DNA of 64,000 bases from Hippopus hippopus (taxonomy: Eukaryota; Mollusca; Bivalvia; Cardiida; Cardiidae). The stretch lies in assembly GCA_946811185.2 (NCBI GenBank), contig OX328112.1, positions 11,247,215 through 11,311,214 of the forward strand, written 5' to 3'. A model generated the notes under the pieces. The model saw nothing but the letters and a program-made list of their open reading frames with translations, was not told the DNA's origin and did no database searches. Of the stretch, positions 38,540 through 51,600 are shown one piece after another. The position numbers and the translations under genes are program-made. Every line of letters begins with the position of its first letter. Position 1 is the stretch's first letter.

Positions 38540-41110
38540 TATCGATACTATTTCAACCATTTTGTAACACAGAGTACAGTATAAACAAACACCCCCTTTA
38601 CACAGGGATAAATCAAATGCAGAGCAACCTAAGAATATATGCAGTATCTAATGAAAGCCCTTGTTTAATGATATACAGCACTAAACTGATAAGTAAGTAG
38701 CTATTAATGTAAGAACAACAAAATATATACTTTAAATAGCAAAAATCAAGCTTACTTCTACAGAACAAGCAGTTCTCTTTTTCTGGCACACATGTATTAT
38801 GAAAATTACTGCCCCGAAAAAAAGAACTTAGCTCCTTGTCTAATAACAAGTTGTGACCTCTTCCAATCTTAAAACACAGTGGATTCTGCTAATTCGCAAC
38901 ACCTATTTGTCAGAGAAAATGTTGCCATAAAGCAGTTGTTTCGAGAAACCAATGCGTCTTTTTAATCCCAAAGTCTGGTGAAAGATGCAGTTAATTGTTT
39001 CTTTCAAATGACCGACATTCAGCCCTGGAAACCCAATTATTTAAATTAATTTATAATTATATGAAATATGTGTACATGTAGGTGAAGAAAATGAAATTGG
39101 TATAAATGAGCCGTAGTTCTTTGATAGGGTAGAAAACATAGTGGGAAGAGGAGGAAATGCTGGCTGCCAGTATTTTCTTCTTTTCCCCTCATGTTTTCAA
39201 AAGCCTTCTCCCTCAGGGTTGTTAAAACTTGGGAGTGAGTGTTAAAAGTTTAACACTTTTTTTCAGGGAAAATTTCAATTTCAAAGGGACATAACTTTTA
39301 AAATTATTTAGAGGGTTACCTGCCCTTCTGGTTTAGGTTTCCAATCGGTTACGTAGATGACAACTATCCCAGGTATGAAGTAAATATCTTCAATTGTTAC
39401 AAAGATATGAGAAACTGTCTAAGTTTTCACACAGTGACAATGCAGACCACCACTGGACTATACCTAGGGGTTTTCTACGAAAAGGGCCATGCCAAACATC
39501 AAGCAAAAAAACAGTAAAGCACATTGCACATATTAAATTAACAAAGTACTAATTGATATAAAAATAACTGAAAAAAAGCACTCTTTATACAAAATACAAT
39601 TATACAATAAATTCATCATTTAATTTATAAATTATTTGTCGAAGGTGAAATTTTGTTACATACAACAAATCTAGTTGTCTTCTAGACTGACCCCAGACAG
39701 CTGCATAATCTGTGACCTTTTCTCGTTCATTTTCAGACTCGAAAAGTAAAGCTATCTCCTGCTCATTTGATCTGCATTCATCTTATCTATTCGACCATTT
39801 TAAAATTGCATAATACTATTTGAAATGCATGCATATCACAGCTGTATACAGGCATACATAAAAATATATCAACCAATCAGACTGAAATTAATTTCATCTC
39901 AGGACAATCCGAAAGATAAATAGGTTAACAGAAATTTTAGGGGATGTCTGCTAATTGGCTAACACTAATTTACTTTAAACCGATCAAATGCCTTGTTATA
40001 AGAATTATTTTTCAGAACCTCTTCATGCATGTAAATGTGCGCCTATTATTAGTGTCTGCACTTAAGAATGTAGAAAAACTGTGCAACCCAAGAAAGAAAA
40101 AAACCCGAAAATCAGCAAATTTCAACTTTGCCACTTTGTTAAATGGTCTGCAACTGCAACACATTCAAATTACACGCAACAAAAATGTCTTGGTTAATTT
40201 TCCCTCTCTGTTGAGCATTCATCAACTGTATATTTCATGATTAAAAATCACAAAGACATAGCAGTATTACAACACCTACCCTACTTTGACAAACCAACAT
40301 CTCAAACAAAAAACAAGAAGTTTTCAAAAACTAACTTGCCAAAAAAAAAAAAAAAAAACAAATTAAAAGCACCGAGATTTCCAAATAACTGTACCCTACA
40401 CCTAGTTCTCTTTCAAATAAGCTTCTTTTTCCTAGAAAAATGAAATGAGAATTCTTGGTGGGTGTTCGAAGGTCATATATTATTTTCCATGTAGAACCTT
40501 TTTTTGGTAAGCATAATTACCTCCTTTTATTACCTACTTCATTTAACCTGACCCAGGTCAACATCGTTTACATAAATAAAAATTCTATTTTTACCCTTGG
40601 CATCGCTTGGCATATTTCCCTAATGGTCACGGAAATATTTCGCACGGTATGCGCGAATTAACCCTGAACCAACTAAATAAGTTAATAGATCCATGATCAG
40701 ACTGCACGTTCTGTGCAGTCTGATCTTGATCTACACCGGCTGCAAAAGCGCCCTGAGTCGCGCTTAGTAGGCTATGGGTTAAATTGCTTACCTGTGTTTA
40801 TATATATGGTCCCGAATAATATTTGCAGTTCTATTTATATACCTACTTATATAATCAGCATAAAGGTCAGGATCAGGTTAAATGAAGTAAGCAATACTAA
40901 ATGCAAATGACAGGCTAGGCAAAGTGTTTGGGTACTTATGTACCATATTTCCGAAAAATCCCTTAAAAATGGAAAATTTCAATGGTGCGGAAAAGTTTTG
41001 TCCTTTGGTAAAGGGTAAATAAAATGACCAATTTCTACTAGGGGAAAAAAGCTGAAGTATTTCAAGATTGTACTGGCCAGAATATGACACAAAGTTGCGA
41101 ACAGTTTATA
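38540..41110. other. Intergenic, few repeats, no gene found
   Basis: Family A fragment at 39118-39252, repeat K fragment at 39265-39480, a family G element at 40658-40782 (TTAA both ends, 125 bp). 39500-40650 is AT-rich with A runs and short frames that lack splice support or family resemblance. Confidence 0.5.
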
Positions 41111-41421
41111 TCTTAAATCTTGAAAACATCATGGAAAAAGGATCTAGGATCTTGAAACATCATGGAAAAAGGTAAAAAAAAAAATGCTGCAAACAGCATA
41201 ATCCCCATTTTCCACCATGCTTGCTCATCTTTCATCAATAAATCGCACCAATTGAGCCACATGTAGCATCTGCAAATGCCTTTAAGTCCAGTATGACAAA
41301 ATACAAAAAAAAAAAGTGAAAATCTGAGAAGTTGCTCACATAATTGAGAATTTTCCATTTTTCACAATGTTTTAAAAAAAAAAATCAGATATGACTACTT
41401 AATCTCCACAAGAAAGATGGC

Positions 41422-41648
41422 TTAACGCTTCACCACATAACAAAATCTTACACTTGTCCAAACTGAACCATTTGAAAACAACAATTTAAATGTGGTTCCA
41501 ATGATAGAGTTTGGCTTTAACTTAGAAAACATTGTGAAGAAAAGGAGAACATGCTGGTTTCCAGCATTTTCTCGTTTTCATCACATTGTTTTCAAAAGGC
41601 TTCTTCCTCAGGCTCGATAAAATTTGTAATTGTGTGGTAAAGTGTTAA
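41422..41648. mobile_element. Family A MITE, complete
   Basis: 227 bp between TTAA ends, 75 bp downstream of the TRAK stop, so it probably lies in the TRAK 3' UTR. A decayed copy is at 41115-41300. Confidence 0.83.
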
Positions 41649-41723
41649 AGAAAGACTATCACATGTATTTTCTGCGAATCACATAACCTTATTGTTTTGG
41701 TAATTTTAACTTTCTTTTTTTCT

Positions 41724-42669
41724 CTACAAGGAGCTGTCACGATGAAACTTGGCCAATGCTCCTAAAACACCGCCTGCTGTTTTCGTAGAAAACAAAGACG
41801 AGTAAAGTTTTGATGCAGACCCTGCAGATTCACCTCCCAAACTTGAAACAGCTGTGACAGATACGTTGGACGAAGCCTGAGAGTCATTTAAAGCATTGTT
41901 CGATGAACTTGCAAGTGAAGAATTGGTCACTGATACCGATGAAACATGTGACATGTTTGATGACATTGTCGTAATCGGTAGAGACGAAGGTCTTCCAACT
42001 GCAGCAGTTGACTCAGATTCAGAATTACAATTACAATTATCTTTCTCACCCGAAAGATATCCATAAAGGTCCATCCCTTTGTCTTTGAGTTTATTGATAA
42101 CTCCTAAAGCGTTTGAGAGAGAATTCGGTGACAAAAGTTCGTTAGGGTTTCCGGTCAATCCTCTAGCTGTACTAGGTCGTGGTGAAGCCGAGACACTTAT
42201 ACTTGGTATTGTGCCTGTAGACAATATTCCTGAACAATTCGACACACTTGTTACTGAAGTCAAATCTGGACATCTAATGTTATGAACCTGTGTATTTGAT
42301 GAGTAGGTCATCATTGCCTGTGTACTGAATACATGCTGACAAGAATGTTCCGGAACTGGTCTTGGTGTCCACACAGAAGAGGAGGCAATGAGGTTGTAAT
42401 TGTTTGTAGGAAGAACCAGACTTGATGTAGGTGTAACTGGAGCCGGATTATAGGGCGAGTCACTGACAAGGCTTGGAAACCGTGCTGGGTTCAAGCTTGT
42501 ACCTCCATGTGGGCGAGAGGTCGGCCTCTCTGGTGGGCTGACTAGAAGGTCTCGTTCGTTAAGTAAAGATGCAAGTCCAAGAGACATGCTGTATGTACTG
42601 GTCCCTGAGGTTTCCGCCCTGTCACTGACAGCCATCCTCGGACTTGATGAGGAAAACATTATGGGAGCT
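41724..42669 (-). CDS. TRAK: TRAK terminal exon, Ser-rich C-terminus
   Basis: A 946-nt exon starting after TTTTCTTACAG, with its stop at 41724-41726. It encodes a Ser/Thr/Pro/Asn-rich tail. STYSMSLGLASLLNERDL aligns with TRAK 'TTTMSTSLGLVWLLKERGI', and the end GGVLGALAKFHRDSSL resembles the conserved extreme C-terminus. The rest is low complexity. Confidence 0.9.
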
Positions 42670-45600
42670 CTGTAAGAAAACAATTAGAAAAATCTGAAAT
42701 CTCCTTTGCTTTTATGCATGCCAAATCAAAATTTATAAGGGTTGCTCGGAGAAAAGGATGTTTGATGCATCTCCAGTCTGGTCCATCACCGAGCAAGTTA
42801 TCACATACTCATGGATCCATAAAATCCAATCTGTCCAATAACTGACTAATTCATGATTCATAGAATCTTAAAGCATGCAGAAAATTGACCGACAGCAAAA
42901 AGTTTCCACCCAGGTCAGCCTGTGTGGAGCACAGGCTGACCTGGGTTGATACTTTTTGCAAATGCATTAAACATCCTTTTAACAGAGCAAGATAAAGATT
43001 ATTTATGTCAAACAGGGGTGGGAGAATTAATCATGACAAGGGTTCCAGAGTCATGATTCTTCTGCCCAACAGTTCGATAAAATTGATTTTGTTAAAAAAT
43101 AATATAATTTTCTATTTTTCTTTCATCATGTCCAAGCTTTGGGAAAATACCACTAAAATATAAAAAAAAATATGAGCCATGCTCTGGCAAAAGGGAGCTT
43201 GATGCATCTTTGTGATCCATGATACCACACAAGTCATCACATAATTTTTGATCCAAAAAATCCATTTTTGTCTAACAACCAACTGAATCATGAGGTAGAC
43301 TGGTCCTTTGCTATGCACAAAATTGACAAGCAAAAATTTTCAGCCCAGGTCAGCCTGCGCAGGCTGACTTGGGTTGATACTTTTTGCAGATGCATCAAGC
43401 CCCCTTTTCACAGAGGATGGTCATACACAGAACACTTTCTCACTTTTGTTCTCACTTGCCCCCGAATTATCAATATGAGGAAGGAATTCCTTCATTTTAT
43501 AGATGACTGTTAGATCAAATATCATGTTACATGACTGGCTTTATTTATATTTTGGAAAACATTGTGGAAAAGGAAGAAAATGCTGGTAACCAGCATTTTC
43601 TCCTTTCCCAACAACATTTTCTAAACCTTTCACAGACAGAATTAAACATCTGAGCTACAAATAATTTGTCATCTGCAGATACTTTCAATTTGGAGGAGTC
43701 CAAATTTTTGTCATTTGGTATAGAGTTAATTGGTCTTCTGCACAATGCTATCAAGTTAGATAAATCTGAAATTTTGTTAGGTAAAGAGTTAACCAAATTC
43801 CACAGGAAACAATGTTAAGGCTGGTATAAATTGAAAGTACACGTACAGGTATCTGCAAATTAAATGTTCCTTGAATCATGGGATTTAACCGGGAAAGAGT
43901 AGAAAATATCTAAGGAAATTGACAAAATGCTGATTTTTCCAAAAATGCTTTCAAAATCTTTCTCCCTCAGGTTTTTTAAAACTTGGCATCAGTTGGTAAA
44001 GGGTTAAGAAAAATTTAAAATATTTCTTTCAGAAGCAGTAGAAAGCAAAACAACACGGCAAAACCAAAGCAGAACCATATAGAATCACCTTTAACACTTG
44101 TAGTGCTAAATAAATGAGCGCATCCACTGCACTTGCTATTAGTGGAAATCTTAGTCAAAAAAAGGACCGAACTGTGCAGAACTCAAGACAGAGAGGGTGA
44201 TTTTGATTTCAAAATTGAAAATATTAACTATTCTCCAATAAACCCTATGTTGTGGGTACTCATTAGAATCGTCTCATCGAGACGATTCTAATGAGTACCC
44301 ACAACATAGGGTTTCAAAGAGAAATAATGGATTTAGAATACCATCAATCCCTCTTATCTGCAGCTCTGACTTTGTCAAAAATATTTATTTGGTTATCTTT
44401 CCCTCTTGAATGTTTACCCTTTTGACATTTAACATCTAGTCCGAGTTTGAAATAAACATCTTCAGTAATGACATGCATTATAAAACGTCTGTTTTTGCAG
44501 AACGATGCAGACAACACAGATGACTTAGACGCAGACAATGCCAGGGCTATCAGTACCTCATTGTTCTCTTAAAAAACAGCCGAGCTAATAGAATGGATAT
44601 TCACAGTTAGTACTACAAATACTAAGCCCCATAGCACAGTCAGAAGCATATAAGACTTATAACCAGGGTGTTGCTGGTCTTAATCCCTAGCTCTGTAAAT
44701 TTCTTAAATATTTCTCTGAAAGTCTGTATTTGTAGGGTAAAAGCATGATTGAATAAACAGGTATGCATAGATGACTGTAAAAATTCCTTCTAAGCGATGG
44801 CTGTAAAAATTCCCTCTAAGCTAACTACAATCTTTGCTATCCTAGCTTTCAGGTAAGTCTAACCATTTCCTTCATTTTAACGCTTTCATTTTGACTCCTT
44901 GCCAGATGACAAAACTAAACTCATCCAAATTGAAAGAATTTGCAGATGACAACAAGAATGTATCTCAAATTATGGATGAATGTATTCACCATACATTCTA
45001 CATTGCATTCTTTGTCTTATTCTAGATTCAGAGAGGAACCAATTTCCAATTGGCAAAGCCATTTGGTTTAGCCAATCAGAAATTGTTTCATTTTCAATTG
45101 TAGAGAATTGTTGAGAATTAGACTACAATATGAATAGTTGGTGCATACAGGCTCCCGTTTGTTTCAGGAAAGGTAGAAAACAATGTGTGACAAGGAGAAA
45201 ATGCTAGTAACTCCTTCTCCACAATGTATTCAATAGCCCTTTTCCACAGGATCATTTAAGCAAGGGGTTTTCTGGAATGGGTTACACCAAATCTTCATTG
45301 CTTCTATACAAAGACTTTAAGCTTAAGGAAATGGTTTTAAGAAGCTGATAAGCATTCTAGGCTTTCTTACTCATCATCAGTGATAGTTTTGTCTGAATCC
45401 CTCTCATCTTCTAATTCATCATTATCACTGTATGTATACACAAATACCTTATTTCAAACCAAGCTAATCTTTTCACAACCCTGGGCCTGTATTCAACAAC
45501 CATTCTTTTAAATATTTTCTTTTCTTATTCTAGATTTAAAAAGGTACACAAGTCCTGATTGGCTAAACCAAATTCTGATTGGCTAAACCATTTGGTTTAG

Positions 45601-48600
45601 CCAAAATGGTTCAGCCAATCAGAAATAGTTTTGCCATCAGAAAATGGTTTAGCCAATCAGAATTTGTTTTAGCCAATCAGAAGTTACTTTCAAGTTTACA
45701 AAAATTCTTGAGAATAAGACAGAACATTCATAAGAATGGTTAGTGAACATGGACCATGAATACAAGAGCTTTTGTAATACATTCTTGGGAAACAAGAGAA
45801 ATACTCATAACCAGCAATATCTCCTTTTTCCATACTGTACATTCTTTAAAAACAATCCAATCACTTAAGTTACATTCAAATTGTCATCTGCAATTTTCCA
45901 TAGCTCCCAACAAAAATAGAGAAAATAATTCCTAATAAAATGCACATGCATTGAACACTCATAATTAGTTAAAGGTCAATAATTAATATGAAAAAAAAAA
46001 AAAAACCACACACAATAAAGTAAATCTAAAACATAAAGAGAAGTGCAGAAAAAAAAAATGCGAAAAAAATATAACCCACAAAATATCATGGAAAACAAAA
46101 AAATAAGCTGATTTAAACAACTTTTTCTCAATTTACAATCAAACCCTTTACCCCTTTTTAAAACATCGCAAAAGAGGAACAGGCATTAAACAAGAGCATG
46201 GCATATGGGTACCAAACCATTCCATGTTTGCTCAACCCTGAAAAAGGTTTGTGTGAAAGGAGGAAGAAAGTTTTTTAATACTTGTGAGAAAAGGAAAAAA
46301 ATGCTGGTAGCATTTTCGTTTATCCCACAATGTTTTCTTCCTTTTAACCCTTTACTACTCAATGCCGACTTTTAACAACACTGGGAAGGAAGCCTTTTGA
46401 AAACATTGTGGGAAAAGGAGAAAACGCTGGTAACTAGCATTTTCTCCTTTTTCCACAATGTTTTCTACCCTATTAAAGAAAAATAGCACCATTAGAGCCA
46501 CACTGAAATTGTTGTCTGCAAATGCCTTCAATTTGGACAAGGCTCAGATTTTATCGTCTGGTAAAGGGTTAAGGAATCAGATCCAACTCTTAGAGCCACA
46601 AATGTTTTTCATTGTCCGTAAATGCTTTAAGAATGGATAAATTCGTACTTCTGTCACATGGTTAACCCTTAGGCTGCTAAGCATGACTTATAGATCTTTT
46701 TGCAGACAGTTTAGATCATGATCAGACTGCACAGAATGTGCAGTCTGATCTTGGATCTACACTGTCCTATAACGAGATATCTTTACCCCAAAAAAATAAT
46801 TCTGATATCGCAAAATCTTGGGGTTTTTTTATCGGCCTGAAGTTTTATTTCACTTATCTAGCTGGATAAGGGTTAAAAGTACAGGTTTGAGACTTCATAC
46901 AGCCTCGAATACTAACCTGCCAGCCTCGGAGGGATGTTTTACCCTTGAGTCTGTATAGGTGTATACACCTGAACAATTCTGGAACCTTGTCGGGAAGTCT
47001 ATCACATCTTCTGTAAAGTAACGAAGCATTCTTCGAATTGACACAAACAAGAGCACTGTATGCAGCTGCCAACACTCTGATACAGTTGTTTTTAGAAAAA
47101 GATTGATTTTCAGTGAAAATTCTGAGCTGAGAAAGGGGCATAACAGTGTCAAAAACATTTTGATGGTTACCTACCCTTGTTGTATGGGCTCCCCTTCTGA
47201 AAGTTAGCAACTAGTCCGAGTTTTAAGTAAATACCTTCAGTAATGACAGAGATATTATAGAATGTCAACGTTTTTGCATGACGACAGCACTTATAACAGG
47301 GCTATGACAATATCTTGATGTTTTCTTCAAAAACAGCCGAGCTAAAATAGGGAAAATTACACATTTGTATGTCGTTTTGTCTGATGTTATACCATGTATG
47401 AATGTTATTTTTATTCTTATAATTCTTTATCTTTTATTAATCCTGAACCCGAATCATTGACCTTTAGCAGATAGTGTGGATCAATATCAGACTGCACAGA
47501 ACGTGCAGTCTGATCTTAGATCCTCACTGTCTGGTAAGGAGATATTTTTCTCTAAAATATAAGTTTGAAATAACATCATTCGGGTTTTTACTATCAGTTT
47601 CAAAGTTTTATACAAGTTATTTAGAAGGATAAGGGTTAACGAATAAAGTGATTTTTATGAGGAGACGGCTTTTGAAAAGTGTTGGATAAGTACAAAATGC
47701 TGCCTATTAGCTTTTTCTTCTTTAAAATTAACTCATCTCACAACCTTTCAGAAATGGACAAGCTTGAAATTTTGTCATCTGACAGAGTGTTAATGCTTTA
47801 CCAAACGACAAATTTCTAGAGTTGTACAAATTGAAGGCATTTGTAGACGGTAAAGTAAATGAGGCTCAAATGATAGGATTCGTTTTTGAAAGAGTAGAAA
47901 ACATTTTGGGAAAAGGAGAAAATGCTGGTAACCAGCAATTTCTCCTTTTCCCATGATGTTTCCAAAAGCCCTCTCTTTCAACATCATCAAAACCTGGGAG
48001 TGTTTATGGAAGGGTTTAAACTTTTCAAAACATTTCAAGAGGCACAAATCAACTTGGAGGCACAAAACGTTCCTTACCATCCTCCTCATAATCACTAAGT
48101 GTATACACTTCAGCTTCGATGTCCAGTTTTTTCTCTCCTTTGATCTTCACTCCTGGTCTCGTTTCAAATATACCGCCTAGATGAGGTTTAGCTAGTTGCT
48201 GCCAGTGTCGTAAAGTGACTGACCCTATATTTAGAAACAAAAAAGCGTTTTTATATATTACAAATCTAAGAAGCAGTGGTCCATATACAAGATCTCGTAC
48301 CAAAACTGTGCTTTAAATCTCTGGCAAAGGAAGTTGATTAATTGAAAGGTGTTGTATGCCACTTTTAACATAATTTCAGTCATATCATAATGAAATTTCC
48401 CTTATTCTTGTGAGTGCTGGGGGTTCACAGGTGTTGGGCTAGGGCTCTGAAGTGTCTTGCCCAAGGACACCCTCTGTGAAGTAAGGTTCTGGGGCACATA
48501 TTCACCAACCACTTTTAGTTTCATTCTTGGTCTTACTCTAAACTTAGAATGTAACTCAACTTCTCACTGGCTAAAATATTTGGTTCAGCCAATCAGAAGT

Positions 48601-51600
48601 TGTGTTACTTTCAAACTTAGGAAGACAGCTGACGCTGGCTGACCTGGGTCGATAGTTTCTGTAGATGCATTAAACCCATCGTTCATAGAGCATGGCTCAA
48701 TTATATTTACTCAAATGATATACTTTTATGGCATACCTTCCAGAGGTTTCACAATTCTAAGTTTCTCTGGCATCCTGAAGTATGGGATGCCACCACTGCC
48801 AGTCATGGACATGTACCCACTGTTGGCCGACAATACGCTGTCAGGCGAGCGACACCGACCTGTCAGCCCAGATTCTACATCACTCCTGTCTGTGAGCTCG
48901 CTCTCAGTTCTAACAAAAAATTAAAAAACGTTAATAAACTCTTCACCACACAATCCCAAGTTTTGACCAACATGGCTGGTAAAAGCTTTTGAAAACTCTG
49001 TGGGAAAAGAACAAAATGTTGGTACCCAGCATTTTTTCCATTTCCCACAAAGTTCTCTACTCTTCCGGATACAAATTCCATTATTTAAGAAGTGTTCTAT
49101 TTGATATCTACAAATACTTTGAATTTTGATGAGTCTGATTTTTTGTTGTTAGGTAAAGAGTTTACCCTTTACCAGACAATCCTATTTTCTTTCATGACCC
49201 CTAAGATGGCTTTTCCTACGATGTTTTCTGCCCGTTCACAGACTAATCCCTTCATATGAGCCACATCTAATTTGTCCTCTGCAAATTATACCAATAAGGA
49301 CAGGTTCAAAGTTTTGTTGTCTGGTAAAGACTTAACTCTTGACCAAATAACGAAATTTCAGACTTGTCCAAATTGAAAGAAAATTGAAGACGACAAATAA
49401 ATGTGACTCAAAAATTAGGACTTATTTTGAAAAGGGCAGAAAACATTTTGTACAAAGAAGAAAATGCTGGTTACCACCTTTCTCCCCTTTCCCCGAGTGT
49501 TTTTTAAAAGCTTTCTTTCTCGCAGTTGTTTCAAGTCGGAATTGTGCGGTAATAGACAATTCAATTTGCAACAGTGAAACACTTGATGCTTCCTGGGTCA
49601 AAAAACAGCAATACTGATATGGAAACAAGAGCACCACATGTGGGTTCCAAAAATTTTGACAACAATGCAGACAATGACATAGAAAAAAAACAACAATGAT
49701 GCCAGAACTATGACAATACCTTGATATTTTCTTCGAAAACAGCTGAACAAAAATTGGAGAATAAATTTACCTTGACCTCCGTTTCTCCATTCGCTCTCTC
49801 TCTTCTCTTGCAAAGTCTATCTCGTTAAGTTCATTTGCTCGACGCATTGACAGCCTCCGCAGAGATCTCTGTAAATCAGTGGATCCTGGAACACCAGGTC
49901 GGCCCATCTTCATCCCCATACTGAAAATTTGTTGAAATTATTACATACTATTAGATGACTTTTTGTGTCTTGCAATAGACCACTTTTGAATTGGTTGTAT
50001 GGTATTTAATGCCTTCTTCTACACCATTTCACTTATACGGTGGTCGCCAGTGCAACTATCTGTGCTTTCATAGAGATTCTTTTTCCAGTAATTAGCTCAA
50101 TAATCTTTCCATACCACTGTTCCTTTCCCACATAACCATTGTTGAAAGCAGTGATCAGCAAAGAAGAATGAATCCTGTTACAATGACTTTCATCAATCCT
50201 TAGAAAGGAACATGCTAAACTGGGTATTTGAACCAGCGACCCACTATTCTCAGGGTTCCCTCTGGCTACTTTTTTTCTCGGGCCATCACTTTCGCCAAAT
50301 GAGTAAAGTTTGCACCAGATTTAAATAATTGGAGCCAGTTGGTGCCAATTTTAAAATGAATGTACAGTACGTCGGGCATAATCAAGAATTGGTCAATAAA
50401 TTATCATTGCATGGTTGTGTCATAAGCAATAATATAAACAAGAAAACATTTGTTTTTATCAGATTTAATTACTTGTATCTATGTTTATTGTGTGAATATA
50501 TTCCAAAAATTAGTTTTGTTAACAACGAAAAATCATTATGTATTAAGTTTAAGTAGATCTGTCATTAATGCTCGTAAAACCACTGTGACAAAAGCAGAAC
50601 TAGGTCATTGATAACCATTTCTCCTGTTGTAACAAAGTTTTAAAGAGAGACTTTATGAAACAAATAGAAAGTTGAATGGTACAAACCAAACAATAAAATG
50701 TGAAAAATTGTAACTATAGTAGAAATTGCTCATTTTCAGAAATTTCTAAATCCGTAAAAATTTTTTCATGAGGGGACTATTTCAATTCTGAAACATACAG
50801 AAGTTAAAATGTTAAAAACCAAATAAGTTTTCCGAACGGTGGGCGATTAATACAGGAAAAACAACATAGAAAATTTCGAGGACGACGATAAGATAACCAT
50901 CCGGCTTTTAGTCAGTGCCGACACGGTCAGCATTTCGGAAACCTGCTGAACCGTATATTAATACAGAATCTATTCATTTTACCTGTGATTATGATTCATA
51001 TTGACATTTAGTAACATTTACGATTTATATGGGACACTGGTCTTCGATACTTTCACTTTCTTACGGTTTTCCCAAGTTAACTGACAAGTTTTGTATATAG
51101 CCGGAAGTTTATCAGAAGTGTATGTATATTCGGATAGTCAGGTGTAAATGGCATCGATTTGTAAAGTAATTTGGATTATGTCGATGCCTTAGTTTATTCC
51201 TGCTGATTTATTTCAACTTTATCAATGATTTGGCGGTCATGCATCCACGCATTGCGGTGAAGAGGACCAGTATCAAAATGTACGGCATCCCGATATGAGA
51301 AATATTGGCGCCAGTCATTTTCGCCAATCGGCATTTTCTTGCGCCACATTTAAAAATCTATCGCAAACGGCGCCAAATGCGAAGCCCAGCGGGAACCCTG
51401 ATTCTCAAGTCCTGTACTCCACCTACTGTACTACCTTGGCTTGGCACCACTTTTGAAAACACTCCAGCAAAATGAGACCTTGTGTGTAACAAGCAATTTC
51501 TGTTTTGCCACACTGTTTTCATATGTAATCTCATACTGAAGTTGTCTGCTGCAAGAATGTCCAAGATTGATTGATTGATTGCATGGTGTTTAACGCTGTT

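Noticed and set aside
39944..40443. Possible small genes at 39944-40240 and 40237-40443
   Set aside because: AT-rich frames with Lys/Asn/Phe bias, no splice sites, no poly(A) context and no family resemblance.
46854..47210. 118-codon minus-strand frame
   Set aside because: A different frame from the TRAK exon at 46917-47010 and mostly repeat K sequence.
42669..48078. Direct splice from the TRAK exon ending 48078 to the exon starting 42669
   Set aside because: Phases do not match (one base carried against two needed); the exon at 46917-47010 resolves it.
48715..48924. Plus-strand 69-codon frame
   Set aside because: Antisense of the TRAK Milton-motif exon.
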